From the NCBI GenBank assembly GCA_028826165.1, contig JAPDFW010000060.1, positions 310,001 to 374,000 on the forward strand: a DNA stretch of 64,000 nt, given 5' to 3'. Each line of letters begins with the position of its first letter. The first letter of the stretch is position 1. Source of the DNA: Anaeramoeba ignava. Taxonomy: Eukaryota > Metamonada > Anaeramoebidae. A program made the position numbers and the translations under genes. The notes under the pieces are model-generated. The model was not told the DNA's origin. It saw only the letters and a program-made list of their open reading frames with translations, and searched no databases. Below are positions 55,818 to 64,000 of this stretch, one piece after another.

Positions 55818-58652
55818 ATGATCAAATTATTTGCAATTATTTTGATTATTTTTCTTTTAACAAAACAAATTTCCAATAATTATGAGTTAAAAAAAGTTGG
55901 AAATCAATGGATTCAAAAACAAATTACTTATCCAAATAATCCAACCAATAATATTGCATTTGGCTCAAGTATTTCAATTTCCAATTATGTTATGGCAATA
56001 GGATCTCCAGGTAATAATGGAAATGATTCTCTTCCTGGAAGAGCTTATGTATTTGAGAAACAAAACTATAATTTGATTCAAAAAGCTCAACTTCCTAATA
56101 ATAATAATCAAAATGGTGATTTGTTTGGATTCAGTATTTCAATTTCTCAAGATTCTTCTGTTATTGTTGTTGGTGTTCCTTATGCAAATGTTTCTGGAAA
56201 TGTTAGTCAAGGCAAAGCTTATGTATTTGCAAAAAGTGAAAGTGGATGGATAATAACAAATTTAAATGCAAGTGATGGACAAACTGGAGATAATTTTGGA
56301 TATAGTGTTTCTATTTCGGAAAGAGTTATTCTGATTAGTTCTCCTTTTGCATCAGTGAATGGAAATTCAGAACAAGGAAAAGTATATGTTTGGGAAGGTT
56401 ATCAGGATGGAACTGAATGGCAACAAAAGCTTACTTTAACAGCAACAAATGGACAAGCAAATGATCAATTTGGAAAAAGTTTATCAATTTCAAAAGATTC
56501 TTCTCTTATTGTAATTAAATCTCAACAATCTAGTTCTCAACAAGTAACAGCTCATATTTTTCAATCAAATGGAACATATTGGAATGAAGAAGAGAGTTTT
56601 ACTGTAAATGGAACTCAAGAGTATGATTGGGGAGGTACTGTATCAATTTCTGAAGATGCAACAACTTTTGTTATGGGTGTTACTGGAGATGATTATAATC
56701 AAGGGAAAGCATATGTTTTTCATTATAATGGTTCTAATTGGAATAATCAAACTATCATTCCAAATAATCCATCAGGTAAATGTTGTTTTGGATTCAGTGT
56801 TTCAATTTCTCAAAATAATTTACTTGTTGGAGATCCTGGTTCAGATTCTAATGGAAACACCACATATTTGTTTCAAAATAATGGAAGTGGATGGAATCAA
56901 GAAGAACAATGGTTTCCACAAAATCCAGATGAAGGGTTTGGTCAAGCATTGTCAATTTCAGAAGATATTTTTGCAATTGGATCACCTTATTTGAATTATG
57001 ATGGATTTGATAATGTGGGAGGTGTTTATATTTATGAATTTGTTTATGATCAAGTTAATCTTTTGAATTGTAGTTCTTTATTTTCTTCATTTGATTGTTA
57101 TTGGAATGAAATTCTTCCAATAACTTCTGATATTGAATATCAAATCAATTATAATTATATTAATAATGAACAATGGGAAGCAATTCAATCTCCAATTCTT
57201 ATTGATAATATTTTCTTTCAAATTTTCAATTCATCAATTTATCCTAATATTACAGGAAATGTTGATTATACAATTCAAATAAGAATTTGTAATTCCACAT
57301 CTCAAATTTGTGGAGAAAGTTCAGATCCTTTTTTTTTAACAACAAGAATTGATTCAGTTAAGAATTTTACAGTTGAATCAATAACAACAACATCAGTGAT
57401 GATTTCATGGAATTCACCTAATGTTCCTGTAATCAATTCTATTCCAAAATTAGATCATTATCTTCTTTTTTATCAAAAACAAGATTCAAATGAAACTAAG
57501 AATGTTTCAATTTCTAATTCATCAACTTCATATGAATTAACTGAATTAGATTCATTATCAAATTATTCAATTTCAATATGTGGATGTCAAACAGATGAAT
57601 GTTTAGAAAATTATCAAGGAGAAATTGTTTCAACAACAATTTTCACAAAATTTGGACCTGTTTTAAATCTTCAATGTTCAATTTCCAATTCATTTGATAT
57701 TTCATGTTATTGGAATAAACCAAATGATTCAATTAATCCTTCTTATTATAATTTTACTTATCAAGCAATTTCAGAAAATGATAATGGAAGTTTTGATACA
57801 AATTCAACTTCTCAAAATTTCACAGCACAATATTCAAATCAAATTTATCAAATTAATGTTTCAGCTTGTGATTCAAATGAAATATGTGGTGATATTTCTT
57901 CAATTCAAATCACATCAAGAAAATTTGGACCTGTTTTAAATCTTCAATGTTCAATTTCCAACATTTATTTTGTTTCATGTTATTGGGATAAACCAAATGA
58001 TTCAATTAATCCTTCTTATTATAATTTTACTTATCAAGCAATTTCAGAAAATGATAATGGAAGTTTTGATACAAATTTAACTTCTCAAAATTTCACAGCA
58101 CAATATTCAAATCAAATTTATCAAATTAATGTTTCAGCTTGTTATTCAAGTGAAATATGTGGTAATATATCTTCAATTCAAATCACATCAGGAAAATTTG
58201 GACCTGTTTTAAATCTTCAATGTTCAATTTCCAACATTTATTCTATTTCATGTTATTGGGATAAACCAAATGATTCAATTAATCCTTCTTATTATAATTT
58301 TAGTTATCAAGCAATTTCAGAAAATGATAATGGAAGTTTTGATACAAATTCAACTTCTCAAAATTTCACAGCACAATATTCAAATCAAATATATCAAATT
58401 AATGTTTCAGCTTGTGATTTAAATGAAATATGTGGTGATATATCTTCAATTCAAATTGGAAATCAACTAACTTCTTCACAATCTTCAAATTCAAAAACAG
58501 TTATAATTGTTTGTTCAACAATTATTCCAGTTGTTGTTATTGTTGGAATTATTTTGATGATTGTTTTGATAAGGAAAAAAAAGAAAAAAAAGAATAAAGA
58601 AGGAGAGATTTCAATGGATTATTCAGTTTTGAAAGATGAAGGAGATTCATAA
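55818..58652 (+). CDS. FG-GAP/FN3 transmembrane receptor, copy 3 (opposite strand)
   Basis: 944 aa, one exon, same architecture as copies 1 and 2: signal peptide, FG-GAP propeller, Cys domain, FN3-like domain, three F-G-P-V-L-N FN3-like repeats, transmembrane helix, K6 and Y-S-V-L tail. It ends S-V-L-K-D-E-G-D-S instead of S-V-L-K-D-D-Q and lacks the 3' inverted repeat. It lies in an inverted context together with inverted satellite units. Confidence 0.85.
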   Translation: MIKLFAIILIIFLLTKQISNNYELKKVGNQWIQKQITYPNNPTNNIAFGSSISISNYVMAIGSPGNNGNDSLPGRAYVFEKQNYNLIQKAQLPNNNNQNGDLFGFSISISQDSSVIVVGVPYANVSGNVSQGKAYVFAKSESGWIITNLNASDGQTGDNFGYSVSISERVILISSPFASVNGNSEQGKVYVWEGYQDGTEWQQKLTLTATNGQANDQFGKSLSISKDSSLIVIKSQQSSSQQVTAHIFQSNGTYWNEEESFTVNGTQEYDWGGTVSISEDATTFVMGVTGDDYNQGKAYVFHYNGSNWNNQTIIPNNPSGKCCFGFSVSISQNNLLVGDPGSDSNGNTTYLFQNNGSGWNQEEQWFPQNPDEGFGQALSISEDIFAIGSPYLNYDGFDNVGGVYIYEFVYDQVNLLNCSSLFSSFDCYWNEILPITSDIEYQINYNYINNEQWEAIQSPILIDNIFFQIFNSSIYPNITGNVDYTIQIRICNSTSQICGESSDPFFLTTRIDSVKNFTVESITTTSVMISWNSPNVPVINSIPKLDHYLLFYQKQDSNETKNVSISNSSTSYELTELDSLSNYSISICGCQTDECLENYQGEIVSTTIFTKFGPVLNLQCSISNSFDISCYWNKPNDSINPSYYNFTYQAISENDNGSFDTNSTSQNFTAQYSNQIYQINVSACDSNEICGDISSIQITSRKFGPVLNLQCSISNIYFVSCYWDKPNDSINPSYYNFTYQAISENDNGSFDTNLTSQNFTAQYSNQIYQINVSACYSSEICGNISSIQITSGKFGPVLNLQCSISNIYSISCYWDKPNDSINPSYYNFSYQAISENDNGSFDTNSTSQNFTAQYSNQIYQINVSACDLNEICGDISSIQIGNQLTSSQSSNSKTVIIVCSTIIPVVVIVGIILMIVLIRKKKKKKNKEGEISMDYSVLKDEGDS

Positions 58653-59179
58653 TCAAATAGACAAACTTGAAACTCTTAATTTAATTCATACTTTTTAATT
58701 CTTCTCTTCTCAATAAAATTAATTAAAAAATAATTTTAAAACTTTTTTATTATTAATATTAAATTAAAATTATTAAAAATCATGAAATAAATTTGAAACA
58801 AAAATTAGATAAATATTTTATTTAATTTTTAATAATAATTAATTTATTATTTTGCAATAAAATTAATCAAGAAATAATTTTAAAAAGAATTTATTATTAA
58901 TATTAAATTATTATTATTAAAATTAAAGAAATAAATTAATTAAAATAATTTATTTATTATTTTACTTAATTTTTAATAATAATTCATTTAAATAAATTAA
59001 TGAAATTAATTAAGAAATAATTCAAAAAGAATTTATTATTAATATTAAATTAATATTATTAAAAATAAAGAAATAAAATTAATTAAAATATTCTATTTAT
59101 TATTTTATTTAATTTTTAATAATAATTAATTTATCATTTTGCAATAAAATTAATTAAGAAATGATTTAAAAACTTTTTT
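58653..59179. repeat. Receptor copy 3 3' flank and inverted satellite unit A
   Basis: A short non-repetitive 3' flank (to about 58720) precedes three to four unit A copies. No ORF. Confidence 0.75.
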
Positions 59180-60430
59180 TCATTTTTTTTATTTTTTTTT
59201 GTTTTTTTTCAAATTAAAAAAATTAAAAGAAAAAAATTCAAAAAAAATTCTATAAACAAAAATATAAAAAAAAATAAAAAGAAAAATCTTAATTAAAAAG
59301 TAAAATATTTTATTTATATAATTTATAAAAGGTTTTGTTATCTAAATTAATTCAAAAATGATTTAAAAATAAATATAAATTTAATTCAAAAAAAATAAGA
59401 TTTAATTAATTTTATTTCCAAAAATAAAATAATTTTAAATAATTTTTAAATAATAATATTTAACTAATTTTACAATATAAATTATTTCGAAATAAATTAA
59501 TAATATAAAACATATTTTTATTATTTATTTTCCTTATTAAATATTTAATAAAATAAATTGAATATTTTTAATATAAATTTAATCAAAAATTAATTATAAT
59601 TAATTTATTATTTTGCAATAAAATTAATTAAGAAATAATTTTAAAAAGAATTTATTATTAATATTAAATTAATATTATTAAAAATAAAGAAATAAATTAA
59701 TTAAAATATTTTATTTATTATTTTATTTAATTTTTAATAATAATTCATTTAAATAAATTAATGAAATTAATTAAGAAATAATTTAAAAAGAATTTATTAT
59801 TAATATTAAATTAATATTATTAAAAATCAAGAAATAAATTTGAAACAAAAATTGGATAAAAATTTTACTTAATTTTTAATAATAATTAATTTAATATTTT
59901 GTAATAAAATTAAATAAGAAATGATTTAAAAAAGAATTTATTATTAATAATAAATTATTATTATTAAAAATAAAGAAATAAAATTAATTAAAATAATTTA
60001 TTTATTATTTTACTTAATTTTTAATAATAATTAATTTATTATTTTTGCAATAAAATTAATCAAGAAATGATTTAAAAACTTTTTTCATTTTTTTATTTTT
60101 TTTTGTTTTTTTTCAAATTAAAAAAATTAAAAGAAAAAATTCAAAAAAAAATTCTATAAACAAAAATATAAAAAAAAATAAAGAGAAAATATTAATTAAA
60201 ATGTAAAATAATTTATTTATATAATTTATAAAAAGGTTTTATTATCTAAATTAATTCAAAAATGATTTAAAAATAAATAAAAATTTAATTCAAAAAAAAA
60301 TAAATTTTAATTAATTTTATTTCCAAAAAATTAAATAATTTTAAATAATTTTTAAATAATAATATTTAACTAATTTTACAATATAAATTATTTTGGAATA
60401 AATTAATAATATAAATTTAATTTTTCATTT
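59180..60430. repeat. Alternating satellite units B-A-B
   Basis: Unit B at about 59180-59590, unit A copies at about 59591-60074, unit B again at about 60075-60420. This suggests a higher-order repeat in which A blocks and B alternate. No coding sign. Confidence 0.75.
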
Positions 60431-60441
60431 TTATTTTTGAA

Positions 60442-60732
60442 GTGAAAAAGAAAAGGAAAGAAAAAAGTCAAAAACAAAAATATCAAAAAAATGATGGAGT
60501 GATGCAACTAGCTCAAAAATGTGACTCCAATTTCACCCGTTCTAAATCTTTCCAAGATTTTCTAGAAAAAGAATATGGGATGAAGTTATCCTCATATCCC
60601 AAAGTTACTCCCGTAAGATTTGGATCAAGTGCAGCAGAGTTTGTCGCATTGTTTGAAGTTTTACCCAAGATGATTGCTTACTGTAAACAATTTCCCGAAG
60701 ATTCCAAACTCCAAGAGCTGTTAGAGTCCTTT
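60442..60732 (+). pseudogene. Possible hAT-like transposase fragment
   Basis: About 95 residues with F-T-R-S-K-S-F-Q-D-F-L, K-V-T-P-V-R-F-G-S-S-A-A-E-F and L-F-E-V-L-P-K-M-I recall the region of hAT transposases around the conserved T-R-W motif, but here F replaces W. The frame continues into non-protein-like residues after a GTAATT at 60731. No ATG was identified as start (first in-frame candidate is GTG). Weak assignment. Confidence 0.3.
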
Positions 60733-60978
60733 CGTAATTATCATATCGCGTTTTTTTTGTTTTTTTGTTTTTCACTCTTCTTAATTAGCGTTTTTGAATT
60801 TGATTTTTCTTGATGATTTCCCTGATTGATAATTCTTATTTCAATCTTGAATTTACACATTTTTAATTCAATGAAATTCCAGATTTTCCTTTCCAAAACC
60901 AAAAGAAAAATTATTTTATTTTTTTTATCACTCGAAATAAAATCAACGTATTGAATTGATTTTCTTTTATACCATTCT

Positions 60979-61998
60979 TCAGTAGTCCACTGCTTTTTTT
61001 TTTTGCTGAAAGTTGACACTAAAATCTAAGATTATTACCGATAAGCCAACATTAGTCATAATCTCCTTATAAAAACTTCGAATCGCTTTAACTTTCTGGA
61101 GATGAGGAGTTTTTGAGGTTTCAACTTCACATATAGGACAAGCAAACCATGCCACTTGATTAGTTTTCAAGTTAAAAAATTCTTTAGTAATCGAACAAAA
61201 ATTCCCATATGAAATAAGTATGCTTCCTTGATTGTTGGATTCATCTGGATTTCCTTTGTTTAGCATTCTCCAAATTCTGATCTTAGACATTGAAGTAACG
61301 AATTTTGGATAAATTTTGCTGGAATGAAAATCGAATAGTATCTTATCGTGGTTTTTTCCAGCTATACTTGGTAAACAATCCATTATCACACCTAGGTGAC
61401 TGTGTATAGTTAGATTCTTCAAGCAGTGGAACTTATGCTTTCCTAAATATAAAGATTCTTGGAGTGTAGAATCTTTTGGTCGCAAGTATTGCTGAAAAGT
61501 TGCGTCCATTAAGCCAATTGCTTTGAGAAATTCAGGAAAAAATATTTTTTGTTTGATTTGTTTTCTTTTTGTGATCCAACTAATCTGAGATCGTAATGCA
61601 TTGGTAAGATTGATAAGATATTTCCCAAACAATTTATGAAAAGAACTTTTCGGCATTCCAAACGTTAATGAGAGATCCTCAAAAGTCCAATATCGGTAAA
61701 AATATGTCAAGAAAATTAGCCACAAATCTAAAGGATTAAGAATACGTTTTGGAGATCTTTGTTCAAAGGGTTCAAAAATATTTTGTATCAATTCAAAACT
61801 TTCCGAAAAATCATTTATATTGAATCCAGTCAACTGTTTGCGAATTTTATCAGATTTCTTGATAAATTCCCAATTAAAACGTATTCCGAATTCATTTGAT
61901 TGATCATAAATAATTTCTGACTGATTTGTCTCTTCGATTTGTCGAATTTCAATTTCAGGATTTTTTTTTAATTCTTTTATTTTATTTTTGTAAGATTG
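60979..61998 (-). CDS. DDE_4/Harbinger-like transposase, 5' end uncertain
   Basis: Open frame of 339 codons with no in-frame ATG near its start; a TTCTAG acceptor-like site at 61999-62004 may begin an exon. The helix-turn-helix F-E-D-L-S-L-T-F-G-M-P-K-S-S-F-H is followed by G-L-M-D-A-T-F-Q (first Asp), L-G-K-H-K-F-H-C and A-G-K-N-H-D-K-I-L (second Asp), as in DDE_4 enzymes. The usual third-acid G-D-x-G-Y block is not evident. Just after an A11 run near 61000 the frame ends, and another frame continues with Q-W-T-T-E-E-W-Y, suggesting a homopolymer frameshift. Probably decayed or misassembled at the 3' end. Confidence 0.55.
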   Translation of the reverse strand, partial: QSYKNKIKELKKNPEIEIRQIEETNQSEIIYDQSNEFGIRFNWEFIKKSDKIRKQLTGFNINDFSESFELIQNIFEPFEQRSPKRILNPLDLWLIFLTYFYRYWTFEDLSLTFGMPKSSFHKLFGKYLINLTNALRSQISWITKRKQIKQKIFFPEFLKAIGLMDATFQQYLRPKDSTLQESLYLGKHKFHCLKNLTIHSHLGVIMDCLPSIAGKNHDKILFDFHSSKIYPKFVTSMSKIRIWRMLNKGNPDESNNQGSILISYGNFCSITKEFFNLKTNQVAWFACPICEVETSKTPHLQKVKAIRSFYKEIMTNVGLSVIILDFSVNFQQKKKAVDY

Positions 61999-62495
61999 CT
62001 AGAATCTCTTGAATTTGCTTTTCAAAGAAAGAAAAAATTCGGGAGAAATTGATCCAATTTTATTAAAAAATTTTTATTGATCGATTTGGGACAAAAAAAA
62101 ATAAAAGCAAAAATTTTAAAACAATTAAAAAAAAAATTTAAAACAAAAATATAAAAAAAAATAAAGAGAAAATGTTAATTAAAATGTAAAATAATTTATT
62201 TATATAATTTATAAAAAGATTTTATTGTCAAAAAAAAAAGAAATAAATTTGTTATTTTCAATATTTTCTCATTGGGGATTTAGTAAGAAAAAAGAAAATA
62301 AACGTTTTATTTTCAGTTTTGTTGAAAATAAATTTTATTTTCCGAACTGAAAAAAAAGAGAAAATTTGGAAAAAAAAATTTTGTGAGCCAAAAAAGAATT
62401 TGAAATAAAATTGAGAAGAAAATTTGAAAGGTTCCTCAAAAAAAAAATGAAAAAAGAGATTGAAAAAACCAAAGCCAATCCTTTTTCAAATAAAT
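61999..62495. other. Spacer between transposase and recombinase
   Basis: About 500 bp, AT-rich, with a unit B satellite fragment at about 62135-62225. No ORF of note. A possible upstream exon of the transposase was not identified. Confidence 0.4.
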
Positions 62496-63806
62496 TCAAT
62501 CCTTGTCCTTTTCTTTTTCTTGCTTCTTCTCTGGAGAAATTGTTTTGTCATTCTCTTTTTGATTAATCTGTTTGGAGGAGTTCTTTCCGACTTCATTGTG
62601 ATCAACTTGATCATTGCTTTTTTGATCAAGATCAACTTTAAAATGAACTGAAGGAGTTCCACCAAATTGATCTGGTTGAATATTCATTTCAGGCATTGGA
62701 TTGGAAGGCCACATAAAAAAGTTGATCATAGAGTTTGTAAGGTGTTGAGGGGAAAAGGTAATTCCCCGACTTATATCTGAATCATGATGGGAATGTGGTT
62801 TTGCATCAATCCTTCGACGCAAGATTGAATATACTTCAAACTCTACATCAAGGTTAGGTCTTTTATACGATAATAAGCTACCCAGATTTCTATGTCCACT
62901 TTTCAGTTGAACGATTTGGGAATCCTCCACTCCTGCATCTGATAATTGCGAGATTGATCTCCCTCGAAGGCTATGAAGAACCACATTCTTGCTAATACCA
63001 AACTCTTTCATGACTGCCTGAAAATGTTTTAACAGAGTTCCATGGGTAATGGCTTGATTCCGCAAAAAGTGTTGACCTTTCTTGGCTTTATGGTTAATGG
63101 CCCTAAAGAACCGATTATCAGGAGCATCAGGTAAAATTGATCTTTCGCAATAATAATAATATATAAAGTTGTAGGGGTCCTTCATTTCTGATCCTCCTTG
63201 AAAAAGTTTGGCTCTTTTCGGTTCAAAGTTCGGATTGCTGAATTTTATTTGGTGGTTCTTTTCCTCAATACCAGTGTATTCAAGATATTTCTTTTCATCT
63301 GTTTCTTTCCACTCTAATTGCTTAAGTGTTAATCCTGTTAATTCACCTCCTCGTAAGCATAAATGTTTCCCTAGAAAAAAGAGAGCACCAACTGTAATAT
63401 GTACCGGATTGTCTGTGTCCAAGAGCGTTATCAACCTTGATTCTTCAGCATCATTCATTTGTTCGTGGTGTTTGACATATGATTTAGGGTTGCAACCAAT
63501 TTCTCTGGCTCGATTATCACATACATTCTTCAAGCTTTCAAACTCTGGCTTTTTGAGATCGATTTCTAAATTGTATTTTTTAGACACAAAACGAAAAAGC
63601 ATGGATACATGAGAATAAAATGATTTGAGCTTGTATTCTTGACCATTAAGTTTTCTCAATTGAATAATAAATCTTATCAGTGATTCAATTAAATTTTCCT
63701 TCGAAATCTTCAATTTTTCGTTTTCAATGAACTCGTTCCACTTCTTTTCTATGGAAGAGAGAGCTTTTTGAGTTCCTTTAGGAAGAATTTTAGTTGTTAA
63801 ATCCAT
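62496..63806 (-). CDS. Crypton-like tyrosine recombinase
   Basis: 436 aa from the ATG at 63806; the frame is open further upstream but Phe/Gln-rich there. An N-terminal helical SAM-like part (residues about 30-120) is followed by a catalytic domain with the expected residues in order: L-C-L-R-G-G-E-L (Arg), L-H-S-L-R-G-R-S (His-x-x-Arg), S-G-H-R (His) and S-L-L-S-Y-K-R-P (Tyr nucleophile). This is the Crypton / DUF3504-type pattern of eukaryotic recombinases that cut and join single strands through a Tyr-DNA bond. A charged Lys/Glu/Asp tail ends the protein. No frameshift or missing catalytic residue, so it could be active. Confidence 0.8.
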   Translation of the reverse strand: MDLTTKILPKGTQKALSSIEKKWNEFIENEKLKISKENLIESLIRFIIQLRKLNGQEYKLKSFYSHVSMLFRFVSKKYNLEIDLKKPEFESLKNVCDNRAREIGCNPKSYVKHHEQMNDAEESRLITLLDTDNPVHITVGALFFLGKHLCLRGGELTGLTLKQLEWKETDEKKYLEYTGIEEKNHQIKFSNPNFEPKRAKLFQGGSEMKDPYNFIYYYYCERSILPDAPDNRFFRAINHKAKKGQHFLRNQAITHGTLLKHFQAVMKEFGISKNVVLHSLRGRSISQLSDAGVEDSQIVQLKSGHRNLGSLLSYKRPNLDVEFEVYSILRRRIDAKPHSHHDSDISRGITFSPQHLTNSMINFFMWPSNPMPEMNIQPDQFGGTPSVHFKVDLDQKSNDQVDHNEVGKNSSKQINQKENDKTISPEKKQEKEKDKD

Positions 63807-64000
63807 TAAAAAAATGAAATGAAAATAAAAACTCTTTTGGTTTTGTTGAAAAAAAAAATTATTTGATCTTTTGATCAATTGATCTACTTTTTTGTTTTTT
63901 TTTTTTTTGTAAATTTTAATTAAAACAAAAATCCAAAAAAAGGATCAAATGATCAAGTTTCTTCTTTTTATTTCTTTTGTTTTTTGACAATAAAATGGCT
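63807..64000. promoter_or_regulatory. Upstream flank of the recombinase with repeated GATC words
   Basis: ATTTGATCTTTTGATC and TTGATCTAC lie at 63861-63886, and GGATCAAATGATCAAG at 63942-63957 is roughly their inverted partner across a poly-T tract. This could be an element end or recombinase binding region. Confidence 0.3.

Larger units (their letters stand above)
60430..63900. mobile_element. Mobile-element cluster: hAT-like scrap, DDE_4 transposase, tyrosine recombinase
   Basis: Three recombination-type coding blocks lie together with codon use and composition less AT-extreme than the flanks. The DDE and recombinase blocks are both relatives of the two parts found joined in element copy 1 at 45-46 kb, so they probably form one element or two that travel together. 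Ends are not defined; satellite unit B borders the left side. Confidence 0.55.

Overview
The window looks like nuclear DNA of a very AT-rich, intron-bearing unicellular eukaryote. Genes carry long Asn/Gln/Lys/Glu/Ser runs, short GT-AG introns (mostly 50-175 nt) and standard stop codons (TAA and TGA both end real genes). An amoeboid protist is the best guess; an anaeramoebid would fit, but the sequence alone cannot prove it. There are no prokaryotic features, CRISPR arrays or recognisable rRNA/tRNA genes.

Layout. 2-11482 (+): 3' part of a giant bridge-like lipid-transfer protein (BLTP1/Csf1/tweek type), open at the left edge. 11609-20040 (-) and 22046-29660 (-): two paralogous RING-TKL kinase-ARM-ankyrin genes. 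29813-34577 (-): a nine-exon SPA/Afi1 (DENN-like) protein whose larger introns are mostly simple repeats. 35868-38687 (-), 39957-42788 (-) and 55818-58652 (+): three near-identical secreted/transmembrane FG-GAP plus fibronectin-III-like receptors. 43533-43721 (-): a 62-residue Cys-containing protein. 43884-54076 (-): a third RING-kinase-ankyrin paralog with an SH3 domain, whose introns hold broken transposons. 60.4-63.9 kb: a mobile-element cluster with a hAT-like scrap, a DDE_4-type transposase and an apparently intact tyrosine recombinase. Two AT-only satellite families (unit A of about 140 bp, and a longer unit B) fill most gaps around the receptor and kinase genes.

The main discovery candidate is the exon structure of the three RING-kinase-ankyrin genes. 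Each internal ankyrin repeat is one 96-nt phase-0 exon (32 codons). Between these exons lie arrays of 3-nt exons, each a single codon held between a 3' splice AG and a 5' splice GTAAA/GTATT. I count 104 such one-codon exons in the three genes and found no stop codon among them. Spliced in order, they rebuild the ankyrin beta-hairpin (for example D-K-Q-G-E before TPLH in the first gene). Array sizes and several residues are conserved between the paralogs. This suggests proteins assembled codon by codon through serial splicing, with obvious scope for in-frame alternative splicing.

How the parts fit: the RING-kinase-ankyrin proteins look like intracellular signalling or ubiquitin-ligase hybrids, and the FG-GAP/FN3 proteins like adhesion receptors with a short YSVL tail. 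Both families expanded locally, in a satellite-rich and transposon-rich neighbourhood. No direct functional link between them is visible.
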